From Erythrophleum ivorense (lineage: Eukaryota; Streptophyta; Magnoliopsida; Fabales; Fabaceae), in the NCBI GenBank assembly GCA_026724425.1, contig JAIUCV010000090.1, positions 4,154,001-4,218,000 of the forward strand: a DNA stretch of 64,000 nt, given 5' to 3'. Within the stretch, counting starts at the first letter, position 1. Every line of letters begins with the position of its first letter. A program made the translations under genes and the position numbers. This document shows, one piece after another, positions 42,995 to 54,446 of this stretch. Under the pieces are notes generated by a model that saw nothing but the letters and a program-made list of their open reading frames with translations, was not told the DNA's origin and searched no databases.

Positions 42995-45331
42995 TCACAT
43001 CATTAGCGCCAAAGCTACGGCCATAGCAAAAACAAGTGACATCAATACACTGATGCCGCGTCTATGTCCTGAGCTCTTCTTTGGGAAATGTTCTGGTAGC
43101 GCACATTCTTCTCCATTGAAGAACAGTTTGGTTGGGAAACCATCGCCTGCAGGAATATTCAGTCCATGGATGTTCTTCTTGGTGAAGGAGATAACAGACT
43201 GTTGCTTTCCAGGCACGGCAGGGTCTCCTAGTGGATTGGTTCCGTTAACTTGACCCACAAGATAGTTCATACCAGGCAAACCTTGGAACATAACGGTTCT
43301 ATTGTTTGGTGGAACACGTGTTCCATTAAAGGAGTAAACGTTTTCATACCCTGGACCTGCTTTTCCCATATCAATTGCCACAAACCAATCCTCAAAGGCG
43401 AAACCTCTCCAATTGAAAACGGTTAACCTTGCGGTCCAACCGTTTTTGTAATCCGTGTTCACGTGCCAATTAATACTGACTCCACAGTTATCCGGACAAG
43501 GAAGTTTATTGGGTATTGGCATGTTCTTTAGTTTAGCCCAAGCTTTAGCTTTTAGGGTTCGGTTTTCGAACGGGACGAGGAGCGCATCAGGAGGGAGGAG
43601 GAGCGGGTTACGGTCAGCATTGCAAGTGTTGGTATCGATGTCATTGCATCCGCAAGCGCAAGTGTTGCAAGGGATTGCAGAGCTGTTGTAAAAGGCAGAG
43701 AAAGAGACACAACATCTTGCGGCCTGAGCTTTGGGTTTAGTTATGTTGCAGACCACTTGCCAGCTGGCGATCGCGTAAGTTATAGCCGGTAGACCACTAG
43801 AATCCGGGAACTGCGATGGATCGACACGAACCGGTGGCCCGCATTTGTACTGTGGATTGAGAACACCGTCGATTTTCCAGTTTTGAGGTGGGATCAGGGC
43901 TGTTCTGTTTAGGTCAGGAGGCAACTTGAAAACCTGAAAAATTGAGAGAAAACAAAAAAAAATATCAAACTTCTAAATTTCTTCGAATCTTGACATATTC
44001 AAGGAAAGAGATTATATACCTGCAATTGAAATATAGATCGAGCTTTCAAAGGATCCATAATTGGGGGCAAAAGAGTTCCGTTTTTGCAACAGAAAGGTAA
44101 CTTTCCGGTCACTTTATCGTCCTTCTTCTCTGGAGGCAGATCGGAAATGGCTGGCTTTTTCTGACAATTCATGACCTGAGAGAAATCTAAGTCGTTGTAA
44201 TATTGTCCAGCTTTGCTGTAAAGGCATTCAGATGGATCTCTCTTGTGAGTGTAAGCTCCTCGCATCGTGTTTATAAACTCTCCTCTCATCCATTCAAAAG
44301 TCAAGTTCCAACGGTCTAACCGCCCGAGAGGATTATCGTTGTCGATGGTTACTTGGGCTAAGTAGTTGCTGTCAAACGACTGCAAAACATCGTAGACTAT
44401 GTTCAGATCACCGTACCTTCTTGGTGCAAACTTTGTCTTTGGTCCAGTCTTGTTCTTGAACTTAGGGTTTCTCTTGCAACAAACGTGCATATTACCTCCT
44501 ATGCAAGCAAACAAAACTCACCGTTTGGAAATCATATTTTTAACCATTACAAAAACACCGCGAAACCAATTACGCAAACCCTTTTTCCAAAACCTTTAAA
44601 TTGTTGCGTTTACTTTTAAAATACATCAAATTTTACTGTTTTATTTTTTTTAATAAAACTTCTTCACATATTTCAAATGAAAACGTAAACAAAATCTTGC
44701 TTAATAAAAGGAACAATTTGAGACTGATTTAACCTTTTCTTATCGCGTTGGGGCATTCCCAACCATCGTTGACGAGTTTAATTGTTCTTGGCATGGGCGT
44801 GACCGATTTTGCAACCCCGAAAAAAGTCCCAGTGATTTCGATATTCGTGGATATCTGAGTGAAATCACCTGCGGTTTCAATCGATGTTTTCAAATCCGTG
44901 TTTGGCGATCCAACGAACGTGGTTCCATTGCTCGCATCCAGAGGATAATCTCCGTCCATTGGAGCCACACCGGTTGCAGAAACGATCAATTCCTTGTGAC
45001 GAAACCCTATGAACATTTGCCATCCCTTGAGCTCTTCCCTACCCGCGTTTACAATCATCGCAGAAGCTTTGAACGCCCACGATTGTGCGGTCACGTTCTT
45101 GACGTGAGGGTACTCTCGTTCGCGGCTGCTAAAGCTGTAGCTCATGAAAATACCGTTGCAATTTGCCATCTCTGGTGGCGGCTCGCCTCCTCCGGCTCCG
45201 TCTTGGCCCGGCGTTCCATAATCTTGGCCGTTGCAAAGCAAAAGAATTGATGATAACAAAACTAACAGACATAATGAGTAGCGTGCGTTCCAAGGTATCT
45301 TCATCCCCGTTTTAACTTCAATAACCTTCAT
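42995..45331 (-). CDS. COBRA-like protein (COBL7/COBL8-type), GPI-anchored, three exons
   Basis: Exons: 44734-45331, 44020-44498, 42995-43933. Donors GTTAAA and GTATAT and acceptors GCATAG and TTTCAG keep the frame, giving 671 residues (662 if the second Met, 45304, is used). Residues about 15-35 form a signal peptide (LCLLVLLSSILLL). The N-terminal half holds the extra carbohydrate-binding-like domain of the longer COBL subgroup. The Cys-rich COBRA region has ARCCVSF (CCVS near residue 434) and CNTCACGC. The C-terminus has a hydrophobic GPI signal after KSSGHRRG. Known role: cell-wall proteins that direct cellulose deposition at the outer plasma membrane. No disabling mutation is seen, making this the only clearly intact host gene here. 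Paralogue assignment between COBL7 and COBL8 is uncertain. Confidence 0.92.
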
Positions 45332-45691
45332 CGTTTGAGTTTTTATATTTTTTTGCTTTCCTCACCGCCTTGTGATTAGCTGAACCGCAAGGCAGCGAGA
45401 GAAACAAAAAGAACAAGGAATCAACCAAGCCTTTAAACAAAGACGAAGACTGAATCAAACGATTAAGGTGTAGCGTGAAGAACCTGTAAACATATCAAAA
45501 TAAAAAAGTTGAAGTTCAAAGAAAAGAAGACGGTTGGAGATGAAGAGGTCTTCTTAATAGGTAGTTTTGATATGGGCCTCTGGTTTTATCTGGTGGTCAC
45601 GCGAAGATACATGTAAGAATGTGTGTTAGGGCATTTGCTAATTTTGGAACATAGTTTCATAGTTGTTTAAATTACTAAATCTCTGGTCGTT
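45332..45691. promoter_or_regulatory. Upstream region of the COBRA-like gene
   Basis: 360 bases between the ATG and a CACTA-type end. No clear TATA box was chosen. The transposon boundary caps the region where promoter elements could lie. Confidence 0.4.
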
Positions 45692-46616
45692 CACTACAAA
45701 AAAACTATTTTTTAGTGTCATTTTTTTAAAAAGTTAGCATCACTTTTTAAATGATGCAAGAATTATAGCAAGAATTATAGCATCATTTGTAAAAATGATA
45801 CCAAATTCAATGACACTAAATTTGTTTTGCATCACTTTTACAACTGACATGAAAATTACATTTTAGCATCATTTAGTTACGAATGATGCAAAAAATGTGA
45901 TTAAGATCATTTGTAAAAATGATGCAAAAAATGAGTCTAAGATCATTTGTACAAATGATGCTAAAAAAGAGATTAAGATCATTTGTAAAAGTGATGCAAG
46001 GATTGAGATTAAGATCAATTGCAAAAGTGATACTAAATATGAGGTTAAGATCATTTGTAAAAGTGATACTAAAAACAAGATTAAGATCATTTGTAAAAGT
46101 GATACAAAAAATAAGATTAAATTAAAAAAAAAATATTTATGCTAAAAATGATATCATAGAAAAATGTCTATAAATTCTATTTTTATATAAACCAAAATAT
46201 CTTTAATTACATATTGTCAATGCAAAAACAAATAAAAAAATTGGAATGCATAACATCAAACTTTTGCGTATTGAAATAACTATTCACCTAGCAGATGAGT
46301 ATAGGAATACACTCTGCATCAAGTTGATCCTCTTCGTTGTATGTCTCCTTCACATTTACAAAGCCCTGCAAAAAATTAACAAAACTATACACAAACAGAA
46401 TATCATAATTGATATCAAACTATAAGAGAGGCAATGTGGATGACACAAACTATAATCTCATATGACTATTAGAGAAGCATTTCACGAGATAGTAAGTACC
46501 TTTGCAAGACTATTTATAACATAGCAAGAATAACACGAGCATGATCTAAGAATAAGAGCTAAGACTCTTTGCAAGACTATTTATAACAGAGCAAGAACAA
46601 GACTATTTGCAACACA
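45692..46616. mobile_element. CACTA-like terminus with subterminal hairpin repeats; other end not found
   Basis: Begins CACTACAAAAAAACTATTTT, a CACTA-type end. From 45720 to 46120 ATCATTT..AAATGAT hairpin motifs recur, the later ones with an exact 36-base period. A minus-strand exon-like piece (about 46292-46368) follows a TTTTTTGCAG acceptor and ends in TAG; its product (GFVNVKETYNEEDQLDAEC) is not recognised. The Tekay-like element at 46622 interrupts the region. Confidence 0.65.
45895..46120. repeat. 36-bp tandem repeat with hairpin core
   Basis: AAGATCATTTGTAAAA recurs at 45903, 45939, 45975, 46011, 46047 and 46083, exactly 36 bases apart. Most units contain the stem ATCATTT/AAATGAT. The open frames across it reflect the 12-codon period. 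Confidence 0.88.
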
Positions 46617-46621
46617 CCCTA

Positions 46622-47928
46622 TGAAACAACCAGTTTTTTTTTTTTTTTTAATTAAATTAAACAATTCTCAAAATGCGGAAATCAAATAAATAAATCAATA
46701 AAATGAATAATTAATAATTCAAACCAGTTCAACAAATAATTTCTAGAAACATAAAACGGCCAAAACACCAACTCATAAAAAGAATAAATCTAATAACCTA
46801 AAAACGGTTTGCTAGCCAACACAAAATAAGCATCAATAACATCCTATCATCCTCTTCATCCCTCGGCCTCATTCCCCGGTCGAACATTCCTGTTACCTGC
46901 ATCACATTGGAATAGAGATGCATGAGTATTTAAGAAATACTCAGTGAGGCAATCACCCCGTCCACAGGCCAATTACGCAATTTTCCAGATATTTAAACAA
47001 TATTAATAATTACCACAATTATTAAAATTAACTCTTCATAATTATTAAATAATTTTCACAATTAAATAATAATTTTTAACACTTATAATTTCCGTAGTTA
47101 TTTTAAACCACACACTAATTAATTAATTATCGAATTAAATCAATTAATTCTAATTAAACCGATTAAACCAGATTAACCATTAATTAATTCGATTAAAATC
47201 AATTCGTCAGATAACCGGATTAAACCGGACCAGTGTCGACCAACACACGCTTGTGTTGCTCGACACTCGGCCGATTGGTGTCGACCGACACATGCTTTAT
47301 GTCGCTCGAGACCGATCCGAGAGATCGATACCCAATTCAATTTTTAACACAGAAACACCAAAAACACGAAAACATCACAATCAACTTCATCAAAGACACT
47401 AATAACCCATAAACCATCACGAAAATTATCACAACTCAACCATCAATCAATCCACTTTCACAAATCTCCCTATTTGCGAGCCTACGGTCATGCACTCACC
47501 TCGACAAATGATTGAAAAAGGGAAAAAGAGAAATGATGAACAGTATTCCAATGAACACTATCGCGATGAACAGTACCGATGAATAGTGCTCCGCTCCCAA
47601 AACTCCAGAAATCTCTCAAATCGCCCATTTTCTCCTCTGGAACTCTTTCACCTCGAAAAATATGCTCAAAATACGGCTGCATCTCTTTTATCTCGAGAAA
47701 TAGGGTTTCCACCCCTAAACCGGCTAAACCGGGCGACTTAAATCGAACCGATCGATTTCTGCAAAATGGGTGTCGACCGACATACACTGCCTGTGTCGCT
47801 AGACACCACTCGCCAAACCGAGCAAAACCACGCGACAAACAAAATGAACCGGAATCGATTCGCGATAACCGGTCTGTGTCGACCGACACCAGTACCAAAA
47901 ATCCCCTTTTTGGTTTACGGATGTTACA
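46622..47928 (-). repeat. 3' LTR of the minus-strand Tekay-like element
   Basis: On minus TGTAACATCCG...GGTTGTTTCA. Palindrome-like GTGTCG..CGACAC units at about 47231-47320 and 47770-47900. Confidence 0.9.
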
Positions 47929-48479
47929 ACTCTCCCCTACTAAACTGGATTCGACCTCGAATCCCAACACAACGCGTCTCCAAAGACCACAAAAACCTGG
48001 CGCCACCCGGCCAAGTCTACTAGAGATCCTCACTTGATCTCTCAAAACACACATTTAGTCCTATGCTATATGCACGTTTCCAGACATTATTACTCCTCAA
48101 CTCAACACCATAACTCTAAAACACAACAGGAGATCCACCCGCCTTCTCGAGAGATCCACCCATCACAAATGGTAACAACACTATCCACCTATATTGAGGT
48201 ATCGAACCTCACGTATAAGTCTGCTGAAGACCCACCCGTCTCCTATAGAGACCCACCCGTCTCTAGAGCTATACCGAGCAATAATCTGAAACGCCTATAA
48301 CACATCTGACTAAAAATGTCTCACGACCCAAACCGGTCAACAACACTTGTAACATCCGAAACAAAATATGAGGCAAACTCCATCTCATATAAATCAAAAA
48401 TGTATATCGTACAACGTACGAAAATACATAAACCACAACAACAACAACATAGCCTAAGGCTAAACAGCTGGAACCACAA

Positions 48480-51400
48480 AGATGAAGAAGCTCGCACCAC
48501 GACCTGCTTGTCGAACCAGTTTCTGAACTTCATCTCCATCTTTGCTTCAGGCTCCCAAATCTCACCCTCTGTACCGTTACAGTCCCACAAGACTCTCAAC
48601 AACGGCACTCTCTTGTTTCGCAGAACTTTGACTCTCCTCTCTAGAATCTTCACAGGAACCGCTGGGAACGCACACAAAATTGAATTGGACCGCAATCGAT
48701 TTCCGATAACCGCAACCGATTTCCGATAACCGCATTTAACCAGGGCGTTGGTTTACATATGTTACAACAATGATGCTTTAACCTCTTGACTGACCGCACA
48801 ACAATCAAATAAAAACATGCACAACCAATAAGAGATTAACACCTTGCATAACCTATGCAAACTACACCTTGGTGAAAAGTTCTCATAACCGGAGGTAACT
48901 CCAACCGATATGCCACTGGTCCAACTCGTTCCACCAACGGAAACGGACCCAAAAACCCGCACACTCAACTTGTTCTCTGCTATGAATCTGTTAGGATTCG
49001 CACCACCTAACCATCTGGAGATACACATGATCCCCCATCTCAAACTCAAACTCTCGTTTCTGCCTAACAGCGTAACCCCTCTGCTTATCCTGAGCTTCCT
49101 TCTTGTTCAGCCTCAAACACGAACATTCTCCGTCATTTCCCGAACAAAAGTAGCTCCAAGAATGCTGCGCTCCCCCACTTGGGTCTAACATACAGGCGTC
49201 CTACATGATCTCCCATATCAAGCCTCACACGGCGTCAAGCCAAAAACTCGTTCGATAACTATTGTTGTAGGCAAACTCTGCCAAACACAGATGATCAGCC
49301 CAATGGCCACCCCAATCTAGTACACACATCCTCAACAAAACTTCCAAAGTCTGGATAGTCCTCTTTGACTACCCCTCTGCATGCGGATGATAAAATGTAC
49401 TCATATGCACCTTAGTGCCCAACTCTTTCTGAAATGCTCTCCAAAACTCTGAGGCAATTCTCGGATCTCTATCCGACACAATACCGGCTGGCACTCCATG
49501 CAGCCTTACAATTTCTCGCACAACTTCCTAGCCAACACAGCAGCTCCAACTGTCTTCTTAATGGCCAAGAAATGTGCTGACTTTGTCAACCGATCCAAAA
49601 TGACCCCAATAGCATTAAAATTCCCCCTGGAACCGAATGCTCTACCTTGACCAACGAACACGCGTTGCACCTCGCAATCCAACAATCCAAAAAGCCACAT
49701 CTCTCTTCATACCGACCCAGTGATAATACCTCTTGAGATAACGGTACATCTTGGTCGCTCTTGGATGATTCGAGAACTTGCTCGCATGAGCCTCTCTCAA
49801 AACCTCCTGTCTCAACTCCCCAAACTTGTGTACACAAACCCAACCATGAACCAAAACCGTCCCATTCGCAGAGGCTAGCCAGCTACTCGCGATGCATCGA
49901 TCAACCATGATCACTCTGCTGAGCCATTCTGATCCTTCTGAGTAGATCCGCCTGATCCACTATCTCCGAGCCCAAAGGCTCCTCTGAAAAGCACAAAGAC
50001 ATTAAGTGCTAAACACGCCCACCAAGGGATCATCATTCTGCTCTCTAGCTGAATCCACTCTCTGTCGACTCAACGCGTCTGCCACCAAGTTGGCCTCGTC
50101 CGGATGATAGATAAACTCTATATCGTAGTCTGCCAAAGACTCGCAACTATCTCTAACATCGACTCAGCCTGCATAGCCGAGACACAAAACTTCCAGAAGT
50201 CGGTTTCACTCCCTGAACACAAACTTCCCTCTAACATGCTAACCAGTCCATCCCCAAAAGACGTCATACAGCTCCATCGGACTGATGACCAAAACTGCTG
50301 ACATCGACTGCCCCGCAATCTGCACATTCAATGCTCTTGCGCGGTTCGAAGTAGCCAGGAAACCCCCTCCAGCCACCTTGACCATACTCGAGCGTTCAAC
50401 AGCGCCGCCCGGAAGCCACTACACTTGGCACACTCCGGAGTCATGAAGTAATCATATACTCCATGACCAAACAACACATGGGACTCCTAACCGCCCACCA
50501 ACACGTTCCTTACACAAACACATGCATCGAGAACCCTAACAACTCTATCACAGGTAAACTAAACGAACAGCTACTACAACAATGACCACTAACGAACATA
50601 CGAAGTTCGAGTCAACGATTTACCTGTGATATGTCCAGACTGACTAGCCTGACTAACCCCCACCAAAGAAAACTCTTGCAGTGCCGCTCCACACTGAGCC
50701 ACTGGTTGAGCCGCTATCGGCCGCCTCTAGAAATCTCATCAAACCTCCTCTTCTAGCCCTGCGTAGGCTTGCCGTCCTTGTCAGAACCAGAACCTCTACT
50801 CAACTGCGAGTGCTGCCGCTGCTGTGGTTGACTCCTCGTCTATAGAGAAGGAGTAACCACCGTCACGACCACTGCCCAGTATGAACCAACATGCTCACGC
50901 ATATCCTCCTCAATCAAAGCTGCTAGCTCCACCATATCCGCTCTCGAGGTGTACACACTACCTCTGCACTGAGTCCGGTCATCCTCCAGACCACGCCCAG
51001 TATGAACCACGAGTCTGCCGGACTCTGCGTCGTACTCCTGCACTGAACTCTCTCTAAGCCAGCGCCGTAAACCGCAACTGAAGACAAACTTGAGCCTCCT
51101 TGGAGAAAGTACTTGGCGTTGAACTCCGCTAGGGATTCGCCCCAAGTCCACACCGTCCTCCGAACCTCTATGGCTCGCCACCACAAATGTGCATCTCCAC
51201 CCAGATCATGCACCGCTAACTCGATCTAATACCCCGCATGATATCTGTCATACTGGAAGTCCCGCTCCAGTCTCAAACGCCACTCAACGGCCTCCTCAGG
51301 ACCGATTATGCCCTCGAAGAAAGGCGAACCAATCCTCTGCATCTCCCTCATTATCTCAAGATAAGGCGGATGCCCAACAACCGCAACACCCTGCTTCTTA

Positions 51401-51855
51401 ACAAAACCGGAACCCTGATGTGCCCCGGCCACCGGAGGAACACACGGAGCCTGCTCTGGAATCGCCTGCGGAAGACGTGCCAACAGCTGCGTCAGCAACC
51501 CCAAAACCAGGTCACCAAGACCATGAGCTGGAGCAGCACCCGCACCCGGGGCAGCCCCAACCCAAGCGCCCCCACTAGCGCCCAAACTGGCCTCTCCCAC
51601 CATCGACTGGGTCACCGACGCAGTTGCCACACTAGGCACTGCACTCTCTCCCGAATCCGCCTGAAGTCGACGACCACGACCCCGGCCTCCCCGGCCCGCA
51701 GCTTGGCCACCACGGCCAACTGCTTTGCCCCCACGGGCTCCACCGCGCCCTCTCGCGCCACGACCTCTAGCACCTGCATCCATCTCGCTGCACTTCCAAA
51801 GAGTAGGAAATAAGCAAGCTAGAAAAACACAGCAACCCACAAACACAAAACACAA
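48480..51855 (-). pseudogene. Tekay-like gag-pol remnant lacking RT and RNase H
   Basis: Gag begins at about 51783 with a Gly/Arg-rich stretch (MDAGARGRGARGRGG) and keeps GHPPYLEIMREMQRI and HDLGGDAHLWWRAIE (50923-51213). The zinc-knuckle region is damaged. A protease tail (50118-50327) joins directly to the end of RNase H (YHPDEANLVADALS) at about 50140. Integrase zinc-site residues (ATKMYRYLKRYYH) are at about 49740 and DRLTKSAHFLAIKK at about 49560. The chromodomain (48480-48690) reads LLRVLWDCNGTEGEIWEPEA and KFRNWFDKQV, the clearest copy in the window. Confidence 0.82.
48700..48870 (-). repeat. LTR-like segment embedded within pol
   Basis: Shares CCTTGCATAACCTATGCAAACTACACC and ACATGTTC-type stretches with the LTR scrap at 23757-23885 and, more weakly, with the solo LTR at 17880-17960. 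It interrupts integrase just after MRTFH-like residues, suggesting a recombination or conversion event. Confidence 0.5.
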
Positions 51856-51977
51856 CTCACCGCGGAATCACTGCAGGCCGAGAGGATGATACTAGACTAC
51901 TAACTGACTAAGCACAATTAATCAATTAAACACATAGTTTAGTTCACCCAATACTGACCGTCCTAAAACCGTATACG

Positions 51978-51989
51978 CTGTGATACCAA
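51978..51989 (-). promoter_or_regulatory. Primer binding site variant
   Basis: On minus TGGTATCACAGC a few bases inside the 5' LTR; initiator-Met type with one mismatch. Confidence 0.75.
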
Positions 51990-51991
51990 AA

Positions 51992-53331
51992 TGAAACAAC
52001 CAGTCTTTTTTTATTAAATTAAACAATTTTCAAACTCAACAGTGCGGAAGTCAAATAAATAAATCAATAAAATGAATAATCAATCATTCAAACCAGCTCA
52101 ACAAATAATTTCCTGAAACATAAAATGACCAAAACGCCAAGTCATAAAAAGAATAAATCTAACAACCTAAAAACGGTTTCCTAACCAACAAAAAATAAGC
52201 ATCAATAACATCCTATCATTCTCTTCATCCCTCGGCCTCATTCCGCGCGTGGTCGAACATTCCTGTTACCTGCATGACATTGGAATAGAGATGCATGAGT
52301 ATTTAAGAAATACTCAGTGAGGCAATCACCCCGCCTACAGGCCAATTACGCAATTTTCCAGATATTTAAAAAATATTAATAATTATCACAATTATTAAAA
52401 TTAACTCCTCATAATTATTAAATAATTTTCACAATTAAATAATAATTTTGAACACTTAAATAATTTCTGTAGTTATTTTTAAACCACTCTAATTAATTAA
52501 TTATTGAATTAAATCAATTAATTCAAATTAAACCGATTAAACCAGATTAACCATTAATTAATTCGATTAAAATCAATTCGCTAGATAACCGGATTAAATC
52601 GCACCAGTGTCGAGCGACACACGCTTGTGTCGCTCGACACTCGGCCGACTGGTGTCGACAAACACAAGCTTTGTGTCGCTCGACACCGATCCGACAGATC
52701 GATACCCAATTCAATTTTCAACACAGAAACACCAAAAACACGAAAACATCATAATCAACTCGATCAAAGACACTAATAACCCATAAACCATCACGAAAAT
52801 CATCACAACTCAACCATCAATCAATCCACTTTCACAAATCTCCCTATTTGCGAGCCTACGGTCATGCACTCAGCTCGACAAATGATTGAAAAGGGGAAAA
52901 AGATAAATGATGAACAGTGCTCCGATGAACAGTAGCGCGATGAACATTATCGCGATGAACAGTACCCAATGAATAGTGCTCCGCTCCCAAAACTCCAGAA
53001 ATCTTCCAAATCGCCCATTTTTTCCTCTGAAACTCTTTCACCTCGAAAAATGTGCTCAAAATACGGATGCACCTCTTTTATCTCGAGAAATAGAGGATCC
53101 ACCCCTAGACCGGCTAAACCGGGCGGCTTAAATCGAACCGATCGATTTCTGCAAAACCGGTGTCGACTGACACACACTGCCTCGACACCACCCGCCAAAC
53201 CGAGCAAAACCACGCGACAAACGAAATGAACCGGAATCGATTCGCGATAACCGGTCTGTGTCGACCGATACCCACCTCGTGTCGCTCGACACCAGTACCA
53301 AAAATCCCTTTTTTGGTTTACGGATGTTACA
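51992..53331 (-). repeat. 5' LTR of the minus-strand Tekay-like element
   Basis: Close to 46622-47928. Contains GTGTCGAGCGACAC and GTGTCGCTCGACAC units at about 52606-52685 and 53160-53300. Confidence 0.9.
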
Positions 53332-53406
53332 GCCTACAAAATCTTATTTTCATCAATCACAAAACAAGACTTAATCAGACATCATCAGACTAACACGCTC
53401 ATATAC

Positions 53407-53726
53407 CTGCACATGGTAAGTATAAGACAATTTGGAAAAAGTTCTTAAGCTTTTAGTTGATAGTGTAAGTGCTCTTTCAAAATATGATATAGCTTCACTG
53501 TCCTTCCTGTTGATAAGAATTCTCACGAGTCAGTGACTTCATTACATTTACAACAGGAGATTGCATACATATGAGTATGATCATCATACCTTAGCTTTCT
53601 ATATGCATGAGCGAGATTGACCACAACTGCATTAGCCTTTGCAGATTCCTTAAGCCGCGGAGTTCCCATATTTCAGTTAATGAAGATGGTGTATGGGCCA
53701 ACGTCTTCTCAAACCACCGCACAGTG
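53407..53726 (-). pseudogene. APC6/CDC16 (TPR) gene fragment, two exons
   Basis: Exon a (53590-53726) begins after TTTGATAG and reads TVRWFEKTLAHTPSSLTEIWE. A shifted frame then gives VVNLAHAYRKLR up to a GTATGA donor. Exon b (53407-53506) follows TATCAACAG and reads KDSEAISYFERALTLSTKSL and YTYHVQ, ending at a GTATAT donor. Joined across the intron the frame holds (AYRKLR-KDSEAI). This matches the tetratricopeptide region of the APC/C subunit CDC16/APC6 (NOMEGA in Arabidopsis) as I remember it. An insertion in exon a breaks the frame. It lies between a Tekay-like element and the Tat LTR; possibly captured by the CACTA-like element that begins at 45692. Confidence 0.7.
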
Positions 53727-53893
53727 CTATCAAAGTTGATTCATGGTCTTGACAAGCTGACCATAAAACAGGTTAAATATCCTATCTAGAATTCCAAATA
53801 TCATACAAATAGAGAATCAACAAGAAAATTTATCAGTGCCACATAACTATTGAAATATTACGGTTCAAACACATTACTGTGTAGCTCAGTAAC

Positions 53894-54378
53894 TGTTAGG
53901 GGTGAAATGGGCACATTCCCCCGAGCCCGTCGCAATGAGTAACAGCACAAAAAGCCCGGCCCGTCTTCAGCCCTAGCCTCCTCACAGAAATGGAAAGCCT
54001 TGAGGAGGAAGGTAATATCTTAAGCAAAATGGAAAGAGATGCAGCCGCCACTCAAAGAAAGGAAGGAAATCAAGAGAAGAGGAAGATTTCCTTTATGATC
54101 AAGAGGAGAATATTCAGCAGAGAATCGCCTTAACTCAACTATATAAGGAGAGGTCTTCATTCCTGGAAGACCAAGTGACGCAGCCCTAAAAACCCTAAAG
54201 CACTTTGCTCATCTTTTCTCTGTTTTCTCTTGTTATTCGCATTTCGTCTCGTCAAGGCTTGTTTGACGGGACTATCTCTTGTATCCGAACCTCTTCTTGA
54301 GAGATTAATCCAAAGCTTCCCAAGTCTCCCATCCGAAATATCCCGTCATACTAACGTGTGCTATTTATGGAATCAACA
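53894..54378 (+). repeat. 5' LTR of the Tat element
   Basis: TGTTAGGGGTGAAATG...AATCAACA. TATA-like CTATATAAGG at 54139-54148. Confidence 0.8.
54139..54148 (+). promoter_or_regulatory. TATA box of the Tat LTR
   Basis: CTATATAAGG, about 240 bases before the LTR end; probable promoter of the genomic RNA. Confidence 0.6.
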
Positions 54379-54398
54379 ATTGGCGCCGACTGTGGGGA
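54379..54398 (+). promoter_or_regulatory. Primer binding site of the Tat element
   Basis: ATTGGCGCCGACTGTGGGGA begins right after the LTR. The TGGCGCC start is shared with the non-autonomous element at 20766. Confidence 0.75.
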
Positions 54399-54446
54399 CT
54401 GGGAATACCTTTGCCAGATTAAGCATCTCAAAAGAAGCTTGGACGA

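Larger units (their letters stand above)
46622..53331 (-). mobile_element. Tekay/Del-like Ty3 chromovirus, minus strand, internally deleted
   Basis: LTRs 46622-47928 (3') and 51992-53331 (5') flank the interior. Flanking pentamers CCCTA and GCCTA match at four of five bases. The primer site reads TGGTATCACAGC on minus, one base off the usual TGGTATCAGAGC. The interior keeps gag, fragments of protease and integrase, and the chromodomain, but has lost all of RT and RNase H. An extra LTR-like segment lies inside pol (about 48700-48870). Confidence 0.88.

Noticed and set aside
45869..46145. Open frames on both strands over the 36-bp repeat
   Set aside because: Period divisible by three keeps any stop-free unit open; no known protein.
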